This document shows positions 42,596 through 53,327 of a stretch of DNA of 64,000 nt, piece after piece; the first letter of the stretch is position 1, and every line of letters starts with the position of its first letter. A program made the translations under genes and the position numbers. The notes below the pieces were generated by a model. The model saw only the letters and a list, made by a program, of their open reading frames with translations. It was not told the DNA's origin and made no database searches. Source of the stretch: Acidihalobacter aeolianus (lineage in GTDB: Bacteria; Pseudomonadota; Gammaproteobacteria; DSM-5130; Acidihalobacteraceae); assembly GCF_001753165.1 (NCBI RefSeq), contig NZ_CP017448.1:3103183-3167182 (forward strand). Reading direction: 5' to 3'.

Positions 42596-45090
42596 CGCAA
42601 GTCGCCTCCACCGTCGCGTTCGTCGCGCGCTGGGAGATCGCGCAGGCGCAAGGCGTTCATCACCACGATGAGCGAACTCGCGGACATGCCGATCGCCGCC
42701 ATCCACGGCGTCAGCCAGCCGGTGGCGGCCAGAGGCACGGCGATCAGGTTGTAAGCCACGGCCCACGCCAGGTTCTGTCGCACGATGCGCCGACAGCGCC
42801 TGGCCACCCGGATCGCCTGCGGCAGCCGCGCGAGCCGGTCGCTGAGCAGCACCACGTCGGCGCTGGCCTGTGCCAGCGAGGTTCCGCCTGACATCGCGAC
42901 CGACACGTCCGCACCCGCCAGTACCGGGGCGTCGTTGACCCCGTCGCCGACCATGCTCACGACCCGGCCTTCGTGCTGCAGTTGCCTGACCGCCTCCAGC
43001 TTGCCCTGCGGCGACAGCCCGCCGACGGCATCTTCGATACCGGCAGCGCGTCCCGTCGCAGCGACGGCCGCGGGGGCGTCGCCGCTCAGGATGCGCAACC
43101 GCATCCCGAGGGCACGCAGTTCGTCGATGGCCGTGGCAACGTCCGGGCGCAGGCGGTCGCGCAGGCGGAACTCCGCCAGCACGACCGACTCGTCGCCCAG
43201 CCAGACGACCGTATCCTCCTCCGACCGCAGTTCGACATCGCCGGGCACTGCCGGCCGTCCTGCCGGCACAACCCATGCCGGACGCCCGATGCGCAGGCGT
43301 CGCCCGTCGACCCTGCCGGCGATGCCCGAGCCCGGCTCGGCGTGCAGCTCGTCCGCAGGCGGCGGCGTCTCGACGCAGGCGACGAAGGCCTGTGCCACGG
43401 GGTGACCGGATTCGCGCTCCAGCGCCGCGGCCCAGCGCAGGCACTGCTCGGCATCCAGACCCGGCGCGGGGCTCACCGAAACCAGCTCGGGTCTGCCATA
43501 GGTCAGGGTGCCGGTCTTGTCGAAAACCATGTCGCGCGTCTGCGCCAGGGTCTCCAGCGCGTGGCCTCGGGTGGCCAGCAGCCCCAACCGACCCAGCGCG
43601 CCGGTTGCCGCAGTGATCGCAGCCGGCGTCGCCAGCGACAGGGCGCAGGGACAGGTCACCACCAGCACGGCCAGCGTCACCCAGAAGGCACGCGAAGGGT
43701 CATACCAGTACCAGAAGGCGTAGACGGCCAGCGCCGTCAGCAGTACGCCGCCGACGAACCAACTCGCCACCCGGTCTGCCGTTGCGGCCGCGCGCGGCTT
43801 TTCCGCCTGGGCCCGGTCGAGCAAACGGATCACGGAAGCCAGCACGCTGTCTTCGCCGACTGCGTCTACACGCACGGTGAGCGGACTTTCCACGTTGATG
43901 GAACCGCCGACGACGCGTTGGCCGCGTCCGCGTCGGCGCGGCAGGGGCTCGCCGGTGAGCAGCGATTCGTCGACGCTGCTGCCGCCATCCTCGATCACGC
44001 CGTCGGCCGGGATGGTCTCGCCCGGGCGCACCCGCACCCGGTCACCCGGAACGAGTTCCAGCGCCGCCACCACACATTCCCCCGCAGCCTCCACGCGGCG
44101 GGCGACGGTCGGCCGTTGATGCACCAGGGCCTCGACCTGCTCGCCGGTGCGATGCCGGGCCAGCATCTCCAGAAAACGCCCGACCAGCAGGAAGAACACG
44201 AACATGGTGATCGAATCGAAATAGACCTCGCCGGTGCCGCTCAGGGTGGCCCAAACGCTGGCCGCGTAGGCCCCGGCGACGGCCAGCGCCACCGGTACGT
44301 CCATGCCCAGCGTGCGCCGGCGCAGATCACGCCCAGCAGCGCCGAAAAACGGCCGCGCGGCATACAGCACCACCGGGGTGGCAAAAGCGAAACTGACCCA
44401 GCGCAGCAGGGAGCGCGTGTCCGCGCCCATCCCGCCGTGGTCGCCCGCATACAGGCCGACGGCCACCATCATCACCTGCATCATGCCGGCGCCGGCCACG
44501 GCGATGCGCTTGAGCATCTGCGCGCGCTCGTTGCGCTGGACGCGTTCCTGACGCTCGGGATCGAAGGGGTAGGCGCGATAACCGATCGCCTCGATGGCGG
44601 CCAGGATCTCGCTGAGCTTGATCTGCTGCGCATCCCAGCGCAGACGCGCACGATGCGTGGTGTAGTTCACGATGAATTCGCGCACGCCGGGCAGCTCGCG
44701 CACATGCCTTTCGCTCAGCCATGCGCAGGCGGCGCAGACGATGCCCTCGATCACCAGAGAGGCTTCGCGTTCCTCGCCCGCGCGATGCACGAAGCTGCGC
44801 TGCACCGCCTCGCGGTCGTACAGCGCCAGTTCCTCAAGTTCGGCAGGGACGAGTTCCGCCCGACCGGCAGGGCGGGCGGTACGATATCGGTAGTAATCCT
44901 CCAGCCCGCCTTCGACGATGGCACTGGCGACGGCGGCGCACCCGGCACAGCACATCGGTCTCGACTCTCCCAGCACCCTGACGGCATGGTTCGTGCCCGC
45001 AGGAACCGGCAGGCCGCAGTGGTAACAGACGGCCGTGCCGTCCGTCGCCGCGGGCGTTGCACTGTCCCGATAGGCCACTTGCGCGCTCAC
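42592..45090 (-). CDS. ccoI: Copper-transporting P-type ATPase CcoI
   Basis: CcoI moves copper for the cbb3 oxidase. From GTG 45090 the 832-residue product has an N-terminal cysteine domain (CYHCGLPVP and CCAGC near 47-51), an HMA domain with CAAC at 119-122, eight helices with the metal site [10 protein letters not shown], phosphorylation motif DKTGTLT and hinge [22 protein letters not shown] 45090 lies four bases after the ccoH stop; the open frame further upstream overlaps ccoH. It is coupled to ccoS. Confidence 0.93.
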   Translation of the reverse strand: MSAQVAYRDSATPAATDGTAVCYHCGLPVPAGTNHAVRVLGESRPMCCAGCAAVASAIVEGGLEDYYRYRTARPAGRAELVPAELEELALYDREAVQRSFVHRAGEEREASLVIEGIVCAACAWLSERHVRELPGVREFIVNYTTHRARLRWDAQQIKLSEILAAIEAIGYRAYPFDPERQERVQRNERAQMLKRIAVAGAGMMQVMMVAVGLYAGDHGGMGADTRSLLRWVSFAFATPVVLYAARPFFGAAGRDLRRRTLGMDVPVALAVAGAYAASVWATLSGTGEVYFDSITMFVFFLLVGRFLEMLARHRTGEQVEALVHQRPTVARRVEAAGECVVAALELVPGDRVRVRPGETIPADGVIEDGGSSVDESLLTGEPLPRRRGRGQRVVGGSINVESPLTVRVDAVGEDSVLASVIRLLDRAQAEKPRAAATADRVASWFVGGVLLTALAVYAFWYWYDPSRAFWVTLAVLVVTCPCALSLATPAAITAATGALGRLGLLATRGHALETLAQTRDMVFDKTGTLTYGRPELVSVSPAPGLDAEQCLRWAAALERESGHPVAQAFVACVETPPPADELHAEPGSGIAGRVDGRRLRIGRPAWVVPAGRPAVPGDVELRSEEDTVVWLGDESVVLAEFRLRDRLRPDVATAIDELRALGMRLRILSGDAPAAVAATGRAAGIEDAVGGLSPQGKLEAVRQLQHEGRVVSMVGDGVNDAPVLAGADVSVAMSGGTSLAQASADVVLLSDRLARLPQAIRVARRCRRIVRQNLAWAVAYNLIAVPLAATGWLTPWMAAIGMSASSLIVVMNALRLRDLPARDERDGGGDLR

Positions 45091-45094
45091 GGCG

Positions 45095-45946
45095 TCAACC
45101 GGCCTCCTCGCCGCGCGCGGGCTCGACGACGGTCTGCCCACGCTCTTCGTAGAGGTCGTCTCCGCGCTTGACGTCGAGCAGCAGATCCCAGCGGCCCGGA
45201 TACGGCAACTCGATACTCGCCTGATACAGCCCCGGCTTGACCTCACGCATCTGGAAGATCCGGTCGTCGGCCTCGTTGGAGGGGCGCATGAAACGCCCGC
45301 TCACGCTGGCCTGAGATAGGGGATGCCCGTCACGGTCGCTGATCTCGACCTGGAAGATCTCGGCGCCGTTCGCCCTCGGCACACCGAGAAAACCCTTGCG
45401 CAGCTGCCATCCCAGACGTTCCTGTGCCTCCAGGCGTTCCAGATAGCTGGCGTAATCCTCCGTTTTGTCCTGATAGTCGTGCGGAACCACACCGGGAAAG
45501 TCGGAACGCACCTCGACGTCGTGCTCCGGGGAAGGCAGCAGCCAAGATGCCGTCTGCGGCGAAACACCATTTTCGGCGAAATTGATGATCACCGCATCGA
45601 CCATGGCAACGCTGCCGAGGAACATGACGATGATCGCAGGGGCCCAGTTGAACCACCGCTTGCCCACATGCAGTTCGCGGTGACCCTCCCAGTGCGTGGT
45701 GATGATGCTGAGTCCATAGGGCGTGACCAGATACAGCACGAGATGGATCGCCAGCACGTCCAGCCCCTGCCAGTTGAACGCGGCGTAGGGGGTGTAGAAG
45801 GCCAGCACCAGCACCGCGACGATCAGGCCGACCTGCTTTCCGCGCATGCGCGTGAACCGGTACAACAGCACGTAGACCAGGAATGCCAGACTGACCCCGA
45901 TGCCCAGGGTACTCACGAGATTCGTGGACAGCACTTGATCCTGCAT
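45095..45946 (-). CDS. ccoH: FixH/CcoH-type protein with an extra N-terminal membrane domain
   Basis: CcoH/FixH proteins have one helix and a periplasmic domain and assist cbb3 assembly. The 283-residue product is about 110 residues longer: three or four hydrophobic segments (near 10-30, 38-58, 60-82 and 105-125) precede the recognisable FixH domain ([23 protein letters not shown] region onward). The frame and ATG at 45946 are sound, four bases after ccoG's stop, so the extension is real. The added part has no family I recognise. Confidence 0.8.
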   Translation of the reverse strand: MQDQVLSTNLVSTLGIGVSLAFLVYVLLYRFTRMRGKQVGLIVAVLVLAFYTPYAAFNWQGLDVLAIHLVLYLVTPYGLSIITTHWEGHRELHVGKRWFNWAPAIIVMFLGSVAMVDAVIINFAENGVSPQTASWLLPSPEHDVEVRSDFPGVVPHDYQDKTEDYASYLERLEAQERLGWQLRKGFLGVPRANGAEIFQVEISDRDGHPLSQASVSGRFMRPSNEADDRIFQMREVKPGLYQASIELPYPGRWDLLLDVKRGDDLYEERGQTVVEPARGEEAG

Positions 45947-45950
45947 GGGC

Positions 45951-47357
45951 TTACCTCGTGTAGAACTGGCTCGGCACTTTGAGGGGGGCGGATGCCCCCT
46001 CTTCGGGGACGAGTGCGAAATCGAAAGGTATCCGTTTGGGAGCCTTAGCTTGCAGCGTCAGCCGCAATTTCACGTAAATGGTCAGGCTTTCCTCCGGATG
46101 GAGTTCTATTTCGTCGGCGGGCTGCACGCTCATGCTCGCACCGGCCAGCCCGACCACACCCACACGCAGTTCGAGATCGTGCACCGAGGTATTGTTCACG
46201 ACGATGGCATAGCTGTTCTGGATGCTGCCGTCCGACAGCATGACGGTCAGCGGCTGCCGGGTCTGGCGCACGCTCGCATCGAATGCGGCCCGTGTGGCCA
46301 CGCTGTTCACCAGCAACAGCGCAGCCAGCAACAACGCGGCGCCGTAACCCCAGGTCTTGAGCTTGAAGAAGCGCGTACGGCCACCTTCGAGCGCACGTTC
46401 GGAGGTATAGCCGATCAGCCCGGTTCGCCAGCCCAGATTGCGCATGATGCCGTCGCAGGCGTCCACGCACAGTGCGCAGTGGATGCACTCCACCTGCAGA
46501 CCGTCGCGGATATCGATGCCCGTCGGACACACCTGCACGCAGTAGCCGCAATCGATGCAGTCGCCGTGCCCGGCCGCCTGACGCTCATCGCGGCTCTTGA
46601 GCGCACGCGTCACCTTGTGCCGTCCGCCAGCACCCTCGCCCCGGTTGCGATCATAGCTGACGATCAGCGTATCCCGGTCGAACATCACGCTCTGGAAACG
46701 CGCATAGGGGCACATGTAGGTACATACCTGTTCGCGCACGACGCCGGCGAAGAGATAGGTCGTGGCGGTCAGCAGCAGGACGGTTGCATAGGCGGCAAAC
46801 GGCGCACTGCCGGACACGAAAGACGTCAGCAGCCGGGGCGCATCGGCCCAGTAGGCGGCAAAGGTGAACCCGGTCCAGAACGCAAGCGCCAGCCACATGG
46901 CATGGGTCAGCGCCAGCTTACCGATGCGTTCGGCCGTCCAGCCGTGCGCGCGCAGCCGCATGCGCGCGGGTCGTTCACCCTGAACCCAGCGTTCGATCAG
47001 TAGATATGCATCGGTCCACAGGGTCTGGAAGCAGAAGTAGCCGCACCACACGCGCCCGGCGATGCCGGTGACGAAAAACAGAAGCAGCGCCGCAATCAGC
47101 AGCAATATCGCCAGCCAGAAGATGTTCTGCGGGAACACCACCAGATCGAAGAAATAGAAGTGCCGGCTCGGCAGGTCGAACAGCACCGCCTGCTGCGGGC
47201 CAGTGGCCCTCTCCCAACGCATCCAGGGCAACAGGAAGAACACCGTGTACGCCAGGATTAATATCGCGTACTTGAGGTTGCGGAAACGCCCCTTGACCGA
47301 TCGCGGATAGATCGCGATCGGTATTTCAGGGGCCATTGCGCTGACGCGATCATGCAT
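45951..47357 (-). CDS. ccoG: Cytochrome c oxidase accessory protein CcoG
   Basis: CcoG is a polytopic ferredoxin-like protein that reduces Cu(II) to Cu(I) for cbb3 assembly. The 468-residue protein has five helices, CGYFCFQTLW, CTYMCPYARFQSVMFD, and two 4Fe-4S motifs: CIDCGYCVQVCPTGIDIRDG and CIHCALCVDACDGIM. A C-terminal helix and immunoglobulin-like domain follow. It lies 71 bases after ccoP; a GCCGCC/GGCGGC stem in that gap may separate structural from assembly gene output. Confidence 0.95.
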   Translation of the reverse strand: MHDRVSAMAPEIPIAIYPRSVKGRFRNLKYAILILAYTVFFLLPWMRWERATGPQQAVLFDLPSRHFYFFDLVVFPQNIFWLAILLLIAALLLFFVTGIAGRVWCGYFCFQTLWTDAYLLIERWVQGERPARMRLRAHGWTAERIGKLALTHAMWLALAFWTGFTFAAYWADAPRLLTSFVSGSAPFAAYATVLLLTATTYLFAGVVREQVCTYMCPYARFQSVMFDRDTLIVSYDRNRGEGAGGRHKVTRALKSRDERQAAGHGDCIDCGYCVQVCPTGIDIRDGLQVECIHCALCVDACDGIMRNLGWRTGLIGYTSERALEGGRTRFFKLKTWGYGAALLLAALLLVNSVATRAAFDASVRQTRQPLTVMLSDGSIQNSYAIVVNNTSVHDLELRVGVVGLAGASMSVQPADEIELHPEESLTIYVKLRLTLQAKAPKRIPFDFALVPEEGASAPLKVPSQFYTR

Positions 47358-47428
47358 ACCCGTTTACCTGCTGTATTCCCGGGCCGCCGCCTCGCCACAC
47401 ATGGGCGGCGCCTGCCGCGGGAGGACGG

Positions 47429-48364
47429 CTAGCTGCCGCCGCCGAGCGCGTGTACGTAGACCGCCAGCAACTTGATCTCCGTCTGGCTCAAACGATGATC
47501 CCAGGCCGGCATCTGGCGCTGCACGCCCTGTTTGATCACCCCCTCCACCGCGGCCAGCTTGCCGGCATAACTGGGCGATCCGGACACGTCGGCAATCGTC
47601 CAAACGTGGTCGGCGAGATTCGCCGAACCGACGGCGCGATTGCCGGTACCGGCCGCCGTATGGCAATAAAAACAGCCGGCCTGATCGCTGCGGAACAGAC
47701 GCGCGCCGCGCTGCACCGCTTCGGGATTGCCGCCCTGAGTTCCGGAAAGGCTCAGCACGAACTCCGCCAGATCGGTCAACTGCGTTGCCGTGAAGCTTCC
47801 CTGGAAGGATGGCATGAAGCCGTGGCGTCCCTGTGCGATGGTCTGCCTGATCTCGGCCAGACTGCCTCCCCACAACCAGGCATCGTCGGTCAGATTGGGA
47901 TAGTGACCGAGCACACCCTGACCGCCTGCGCCATGACATGCCGCGCAATTGTCGCCGAACAGGCGCTTGCCGATCTTCATGGTGAAGTCGAGCAGTTGCG
48001 GGTCGGTGCCGAGTTGCTGCATCGAGGCCTGAGAGGCTTTTTCGAGCCAGGTCTTCTGCTTGATCGCCTCCGGCCCGGACTGCATGTCGTGCACGAATTC
48101 GGCGCGGCTGCTCCAGGGCACGGTGGTCTGCTTGCCGTTCGCCTGCGTGTAGGTGACGGTCTCCACACCGCGGGTGAACGTCTTGCCGATCGGCCATGCC
48201 GGGTACAGGAACCAGTACACCACGGCGAAAACCACCGTGCCGTAGAAGGCCCAGATCCACCAAGTGGGCAATGGATTGTTGTATTCCTGAAGGTCGCCGT
48301 CCCAGACGTGACCCGTCGTTCCCACTTCGGAGCCGTCCCTCTGTTTGTTAGGTTCGTCCATCAT
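47429..48364 (-). CDS. ccoP: Cbb3 oxidase diheme subunit CcoP
   Basis: CcoP is the membrane-anchored diheme cytochrome c that passes electrons to the oxidase. The 311-residue product has an N-terminal helix (WWIWAFYGTVVFAVVYWFLYP), and two heme sites, CAACH near residue 145 and CFYCH near 230, each with downstream Met ligands (FMPSFQ, QMPAWD). It overlaps ccoQ by 17 bases; GAGGGGG precedes the double ATG. Confidence 0.95.
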   Translation of the reverse strand: MMDEPNKQRDGSEVGTTGHVWDGDLQEYNNPLPTWWIWAFYGTVVFAVVYWFLYPAWPIGKTFTRGVETVTYTQANGKQTTVPWSSRAEFVHDMQSGPEAIKQKTWLEKASQASMQQLGTDPQLLDFTMKIGKRLFGDNCAACHGAGGQGVLGHYPNLTDDAWLWGGSLAEIRQTIAQGRHGFMPSFQGSFTATQLTDLAEFVLSLSGTQGGNPEAVQRGARLFRSDQAGCFYCHTAAGTGNRAVGSANLADHVWTIADVSGSPSYAGKLAAVEGVIKQGVQRQMPAWDHRLSQTEIKLLAVYVHALGGGS

Positions 48365-48575
48365 CGCCCCCTCTGCGAGACCGCTTTTCCTGCCCGTCTT
48401 CTTGGGCGCCCTTCTCGTCCTCGAACGGCATGTAACGATAGGTTTCGAGACGCGCGGAACGCCGCTTGTTGGTATAGGTGTAGATCACGATGCCCACGAA
48501 CAGCGGGAACAGCAAAGCCAGCAGCGTTGTCTTGTGGCTCGCGAGTTCGACCAGTGATTGCCAGATTTCAGCCAC
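48348..48575 (-). CDS. ccoQ: Cbb3 oxidase small subunit CcoQ
   Basis: CcoQ stabilises the cbb3 complex. The 75-residue product has one helix (LLALLFPLFVGIVIYTYTN) and a polar tail with RYMPFEDE. It starts at GTG 48575 with GGGAGG ahead, since no ATG is close; an ATG 11 codons upstream falls in the ccoO stop and lacks a ribosome site. It overlaps ccoP. Confidence 0.85.
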   Translation of the reverse strand: MAEIWQSLVELASHKTTLLALLFPLFVGIVIYTYTNKRRSARLETYRYMPFEDEKGAQEDGQEKRSRRGGDDGRT

Positions 48576-48607
48576 AGCGCTTCCCTCCCGCAGCTTCGTC
48601 AAGCCCA

Positions 48608-49342
48608 CTAACGGAACTTGACGAAGTAGCCTTCGCCATACCGGTTGAAGTCGACCTCGGTGCCCAGCACCTGGAGATAGGCGACCAGTGCGTCCATCTC
48701 GGTCAATCTGTTGGGCAAACCGTCGAAGTCGGCTTCCTGCGCCTGTCGGATCAGGTTTTCCTGCGCCTGATTGATGTCCAGCATGCTCGCCATCTTGGCG
48801 CCGAAACGCTGGACATTGGCGTCATATTCGACCTTGGTTTCCGAATAGGGGACGCCGGCATCGCGCAGGGAACGCATGCGCGATGCCACGTGCGCGTAGT
48901 CCAGATCGTGCTGCAGCAACCAGGGATAATTCGGCATGATCGACTCGGGCACCACGGAGCGCGGAGCGATCAGATGCTGCACCATCCAGGCGTTGGAGTA
49001 CTTGCTGCCGACACGTGCCAGATCCGGCCCCGTGCGCTTGGAACCCCACAGGAAGGGATGATCGTATTCGGATTCGGCCGCCAGCGAATAGTGCCCGTAG
49101 CGCAGGGCCTCGTTGCGGAACGGTCTGACCATCTGCGAGTGGCAGTAAAAGCAGCCCTCGCGCTGGTAGATGTCACGCCCGCGCAGTTCGAGCGGGGTAT
49201 AGGGATGCACGGTCTGGACGGGCTCTACCGTTCCCTTTAGGTAAAACAGAGGAACGATCTCGACCAGACCGCCGATAGCCACCACCACCAGCGTCAGGAT
49301 CATCAGCAGGCCGGCATTCGTCTCGATGTTTTCGTGTCTCAT
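48608..49342 (-). CDS. ccoO: Cbb3 oxidase monoheme subunit CcoO
   Basis: CcoO carries one c-type heme. The 244-residue protein has an N-terminal helix, the heme site CFYCHSQMVRPF near residues 64-75, GPDLARVGSKYSNAW, and the axial Met in PESIMPNYPWL. It follows ccoN by 11 bases. Confidence 0.96.
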   Translation of the reverse strand: MRHENIETNAGLLMILTLVVVAIGGLVEIVPLFYLKGTVEPVQTVHPYTPLELRGRDIYQREGCFYCHSQMVRPFRNEALRYGHYSLAAESEYDHPFLWGSKRTGPDLARVGSKYSNAWMVQHLIAPRSVVPESIMPNYPWLLQHDLDYAHVASRMRSLRDAGVPYSETKVEYDANVQRFGAKMASMLDINQAQENLIRQAQEADFDGLPNRLTEMDALVAYLQVLGTEVDFNRYGEGYFVKFR

Positions 49343-49353
49343 GCGCTTCCCCC

Positions 49354-50844
49354 TTACGCCCTGGCCGGCTCTGCGCTGTCACGCGCCCCGCCGGGCGTGG
49401 GCTCGGACTTGGCACGCAAGATGGTCATGCCCAGGTTGTAGACCATGATGATCGTGCCGCTGAGGAAGAAGGCACCCCCGATCCAGCGCGTCACATAGGG
49501 TTGATGCAGGAACTCGACGGATTGCACGAAGGTGTAGGCGAGGTTGCCGTACTGGTCGTAGGCGCGCCACATCAATCCCTGCCCGATGCCCGCGACCCAC
49601 ATCGCCACGATGTACAGCACGATGCCGATGGTGGCGAGGAAGAAATGGACATACACCAGGCGCTGGCTGTACAGACGGGTGTTCCACAGCGTGGGGACCA
49701 TGTTGTAGAACGAACCGAACGTGATCATCGCGACCCAACCCAGCGCACCCGAATGCACGTGTCCGATGGTCCAGTCGGTGTAGTGCGAAAGGGCGTTGAC
49801 GCTCTTTAGGGCCATCATCGGGCCTTCGAAGGTCGACATGCCGTAGAACGAGAGCCCGGTGATCAGGAACAGCATGATCGGATCGGTTCTCAGCTCCTCC
49901 CACGCCCCCGAGAGGGTCATGACGCCGTTGATCATGCCGCCCCACGACGGCATCAGCAGCAGGATGGAAAAGGTCGCCGCGAGCGTCGAGGTCCAATCGG
50001 GCAGCGCGGTCCAATGCAGGTGATGCGCACCGACCCACATGTAAAGAAAGATCAACGCCCAGAAATGCACGATCGACAATCGGTAGGAGTACACCGGGCG
50101 GCCCGCCTGCTTGGGCACGAAGTAGTACATCATTCCCAGGAAGGCCGCGGTCAGCAGGAAGCCGACCATGTTGTGGCCGTACCACCACTGCGTCATGGCA
50201 TCCTGGACGCCGGAAAACAGCGAATACGACTTGAGACACGTGGGGCACACCGGCACGGCCAGATTATTGAAGATGTGCAGCAGGCCGACGGTCAGGATAA
50301 AGGCCATGAAGAACCAGTTGGCCACATAGATGTGCGGCTGCGAACGGCGCAACAGTGTCTTGACGAATATCCAGCCGTAAGTCACCCAAACTACGGCGAT
50401 GGCAATATCGAAGGGCCATTCGAACTCGGCGTACTCGCGCGACTGCGTGTAGCCGAACAGGTATGACACCACGCCCAGTGCGATGGTGATATTCCAGCCC
50501 CAGAAGGTGAAGTTGGCGAGCGTGTCGCTGTATAACCGCGTCTGGCAGGTCCGCTGCACCACGTAGTACGAGGTCGCAAACAGCGCGTTGGCGGCGAAGC
50601 CGAACAGGACGCTGCTGGTATGGACCGGACGGAATCGACCGAAGGAGATTTCGGCCACGCTCAGATTCAAGTGAGGGAAGGCAAGCTCGCCGGCGATCCA
50701 GACTCCGACACCCATGCCGACCAGTGCCCACACCATCGCCATGACGGCGAACTTCTTGACGATGTCGAAGTTGTACTGTTCGTACACCGCAGTCCGCGCA
50801 CCCCCTATGGACGGACCAGCCCCTGCCACGCTGGTGACTGCCAT
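49354..50844 (-). CDS. ccoN: Cbb3 oxidase catalytic subunit CcoN
   Basis: CcoN is the oxygen-reducing subunit of high-affinity cbb3 oxidase. The 496-residue product has 12 helices and the heme/copper histidines, including [19 protein letters not shown] and [12 protein letters not shown] 50844 is chosen with GGGGGAGG at good spacing; a GTG five codons earlier is also open. It heads the operon ccoNOQPGHIS. No FNR/ANR box (TTGATN4ATCAA) was found in the 148-base region upstream. Confidence 0.97.
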   Translation of the reverse strand: MAVTSVAGAGPSIGGARTAVYEQYNFDIVKKFAVMAMVWALVGMGVGVWIAGELAFPHLNLSVAEISFGRFRPVHTSSVLFGFAANALFATSYYVVQRTCQTRLYSDTLANFTFWGWNITIALGVVSYLFGYTQSREYAEFEWPFDIAIAVVWVTYGWIFVKTLLRRSQPHIYVANWFFMAFILTVGLLHIFNNLAVPVCPTCLKSYSLFSGVQDAMTQWWYGHNMVGFLLTAAFLGMMYYFVPKQAGRPVYSYRLSIVHFWALIFLYMWVGAHHLHWTALPDWTSTLAATFSILLLMPSWGGMINGVMTLSGAWEELRTDPIMLFLITGLSFYGMSTFEGPMMALKSVNALSHYTDWTIGHVHSGALGWVAMITFGSFYNMVPTLWNTRLYSQRLVYVHFFLATIGIVLYIVAMWVAGIGQGLMWRAYDQYGNLAYTFVQSVEFLHQPYVTRWIGGAFFLSGTIIMVYNLGMTILRAKSEPTPGGARDSAEPARA

Positions 50845-50992
50845 CGCTGCCTCCCCCACAACTTTTTATACAGTAGTTTTATGGTTTTATTTCAGGCCAC
50901 TTTACTCCCGAGACCGCAAAAAATTCAACCCCGAAGGGAACTAAATCAACATCGACACTGTCTCAACCTCGCCGGGGGTTTTCGTTCGCCCA

Positions 50993-51871
50993 TCAGTTCT
51001 TCCGCCCGCGCCGGAGCCACTCCAGGGAGACGGGGACTTCCGGTACCGGCTCCGATTTATCCATGCGCCCCTCCCCAACCCAGGCGTGGCCGTAAACGAC
51101 TTCGTAAGTCGCCGGCAGCAGCCCGTCGACGCGGCGGTAGGCTTCGTAGGCCCGGCACATGTTCGTCAGCGCCACCCTTCCGCCCAACCCCTTGCCCCGA
51201 CCTGCGGATGCATTGGTAGCGCCCAACGCCTTGAGGTCGCGCAACAGCCCAGTCACTTCGTTATAGGTCAATGTAATCCGTTCCACATCAACCACCGGGT
51301 CAAGAAAACCGGCACGCAGCATCGCGTCCCCGAGATCGTGCATATCCATGAAGAGACCGACGTGCTGACCGCCATCCACTTCGGCCCAGCTCGCGCGGAG
51401 TTCGCGCAGCGTGTCCGGCCCCAGCGTCGCGAACATGAACAGGCCACCGGGGGCGAGCACGCGCCTCACCTCATCAAACACATGACCCGGCGGGTGGCAC
51501 CACTGCAACATCAGACTGGAACAAACCAGGTCGAACGTACCATCGCCGAAGGGTAGCGCAGCGGCATCGGCCGCCACCGCTAGCGGGCGTCGGCGCCAGC
51601 GACCACGGCGGGATGCGTGTCGCAGCATGCCCTGCGCCAGGTCCGAGGCGATTACCCGGGCACGCGAATAACGTTCAAGCAGGCCTGCCGTGGCCAACCC
51701 CGTCCCCGCGCCCAGGTCAAGTACGCGCACTGGCTGAAGCTTGACCATCTCCAGCCGTTCGACGAGCCTTTTCGCCACTTCCGCCTGCAGGGCCGCCGCA
51801 CTGTCGTAGCTATCCGCGGCACGCTCGAAATGAGCGCGCACCGCATGGCCGTCCAATGCGTAGTCCGTCAT
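50993..51871 (-). CDS. bioC: Malonyl-ACP O-methyltransferase BioC
   Basis: BioC methylates malonyl-ACP to start the pimeloyl branch of biotin synthesis. The 292-residue product has the SAM motif VLDLGAGTGLATAGLLERY near residue 50, DLVCSSLMLQWC and VDGGQHVGLFMDMHDLGD, typical of BioC. ATG 51871 has AAGGA ahead; a TTG four codons earlier is possible. It follows bioH by 19 bases. The rest of the biotin operon is not in the window. Confidence 0.93.
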   Translation of the reverse strand: MTDYALDGHAVRAHFERAADSYDSAAALQAEVAKRLVERLEMVKLQPVRVLDLGAGTGLATAGLLERYSRARVIASDLAQGMLRHASRRGRWRRRPLAVAADAAALPFGDGTFDLVCSSLMLQWCHPPGHVFDEVRRVLAPGGLFMFATLGPDTLRELRASWAEVDGGQHVGLFMDMHDLGDAMLRAGFLDPVVDVERITLTYNEVTGLLRDLKALGATNASAGRGKGLGGRVALTNMCRAYEAYRRVDGLLPATYEVVYGHAWVGEGRMDKSEPVPEVPVSLEWLRRGRKN

Positions 51872-51890
51872 GTCGTCCTTCAATGATTAT

Positions 51891-52655
51891 TCACTCCGCA
51901 ATCAGCATCCAAAGCGCGTCGGCTACCGTGCCGGCATCCAGAATGAACGGGGCGTGGCCGGCACCCACTCCACCCACGATACGCATGCGTGGCGCGAGAC
52001 GAGCCAAATCGTGCGCGCATGAGACGGGGATCAGCGGATCACCATCGCCCCATACCACGCCTACCGGCTTGCCGAAGGCAGCCAACCCGGCACGCTCGTC
52101 TGCCTCGATCAGCATGCGCAGCCCTCCCTGCAAGGCCGAGGTATTCGCACGCACACCACCCAGCAACTCGTGCAGGCGCCGCAGGCCGGAAGCCGCATTT
52201 GCACTACCCTTGAACAACAGGGCATCGAATCGAGACAAGGCGCGCGCCGGATTGCGATCCAATCGCCTAGCGAACGCATCGAGTTCTGCGCGCGGCATTG
52301 CGCCCGGCCAATCGCCGGCTGCCGTAAACCTGGGTGTCGAGGCCAGCAGCACCAACCGATCGACACGATCCCGTGCCAGACGCGCGGCAGCGATGCTCGC
52401 CAGACCACCCAGCGACCATCCCAGCCATGTCGCATGCGACGGCGCAGCCGCCAGCAGTTCCCGCGCCAATGCTTCGATCTCTTCCGGCCAGACACTCGCG
52501 AGATTCAGGCCGTGCCCGGGGAGATCTATGCTGGTTACGCGGAATTTCGTCGCCAGCTCGTCGATTAGCGGCGCCAAGGCACCGGCATGCATGCTCCATC
52601 CCGGCACGAGCACCACGTCATCGCCTTCGCCGCGTGTGACAGCTTGCAAACTCAC
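51891..52655 (-). CDS. bioH: Pimeloyl-ACP methyl ester esterase BioH
   Basis: BioH removes the methyl group that BioC adds once pimeloyl-ACP is complete. The 254-residue alpha/beta hydrolase has nucleophile Ser in GWSLGG, acid Asp in WGDGDPLIP and His in VGAGHAPF. GTG 52655 is preferred to GTG 52664 since AAGG is nine bases ahead and the length then matches the family. It forms a pair with bioC and is divergent from plsY. Confidence 0.92.
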   Translation of the reverse strand: MSLQAVTRGEGDDVVLVPGWSMHAGALAPLIDELATKFRVTSIDLPGHGLNLASVWPEEIEALARELLAAAPSHATWLGWSLGGLASIAAARLARDRVDRLVLLASTPRFTAAGDWPGAMPRAELDAFARRLDRNPARALSRFDALLFKGSANAASGLRRLHELLGGVRANTSALQGGLRMLIEADERAGLAAFGKPVGVVWGDGDPLIPVSCAHDLARLAPRMRIVGGVGAGHAPFILDAGTVADALWMLIAE

Positions 52656-52727
52656 CCCGTGCACCCTTGCTCAATCGGTTATGATCGCGCACGTCAAGAC
52701 GCCTCAGCCACTTCCCGACCCGATAGA

Positions 52728-53327
52728 ATGCCTTACGACTTCCTGCTGCTCGCCGCCGCCTACCTGCTCGGCTCCGTGTCTACCGCGATCCTGACCTGCC
52801 GCCTGATGGGATTGCCCGACCCGCGCGGCGTGGGCTCGGGCAATCCCGGAGCGACCAACGTATTGCGCGCCGGCGGCAAAAAGGCCGCCATCATCACGCT
52901 GCTCGGCGACCTGATCAAGGGCACGCTACCCGCAGCCGCGGCCATGCTGCTGCACCGCGGCGAGACGGTCGCGGCGCTCGCCGGCTTCGCGGCCTTCCTG
53001 GGACATCTGTATCCGATTTACTTCGGGTTCAAGGGTGGCAAGGGCGTGGCCACGGCGCTCGGCGTGCTCATCGGGATCAATCCCCTGACCGGAGCGGCGG
53101 TGGCGGCCACCTGGCTGGGCATGGCCTTGATCTTCAGGATTTCGTCACTGGCTGCGCTTATCGCCTTCGCGTTGGCGCCTGTCTATTTTCTGCTCATCAC
53201 GCAGGCCGCGCAGGCCGCCTGGGTACTCGCGGTCATGAGCGTGCTGATTTTTTGGCGGCACCGCCGCAACCTGCGCAATCTGGCGCAGGGCACAGAGCCC
53301 CGTATCGGACGCAAGGCAAAGGACTAG
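52728..53327 (+). CDS. plsY: Acyl-phosphate glycerol-3-phosphate acyltransferase PlsY
   Basis: PlsY makes lysophosphatidate in the inner membrane. The 199-residue product has the three conserved motifs: [36 protein letters not shown] and a C-terminal [14 protein letters not shown]. Several helices are clear. Its stop shares the bases CTAG with the convergent tsaD stop. Confidence 0.95.
   Translation: MPYDFLLLAAAYLLGSVSTAILTCRLMGLPDPRGVGSGNPGATNVLRAGGKKAAIITLLGDLIKGTLPAAAAMLLHRGETVAALAGFAAFLGHLYPIYFGFKGGKGVATALGVLIGINPLTGAAVAATWLGMALIFRISSLAALIAFALAPVYFLLITQAAQAAWVLAVMSVLIFWRHRRNLRNLAQGTEPRIGRKAKD

Noticed and set aside
50845-50992. FNR/ANR box upstream of ccoN
   Set aside because: TTGAT occurs but no ATCAA at four bases. 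A TATAAA close to the ATG is too near and lacks a -35.
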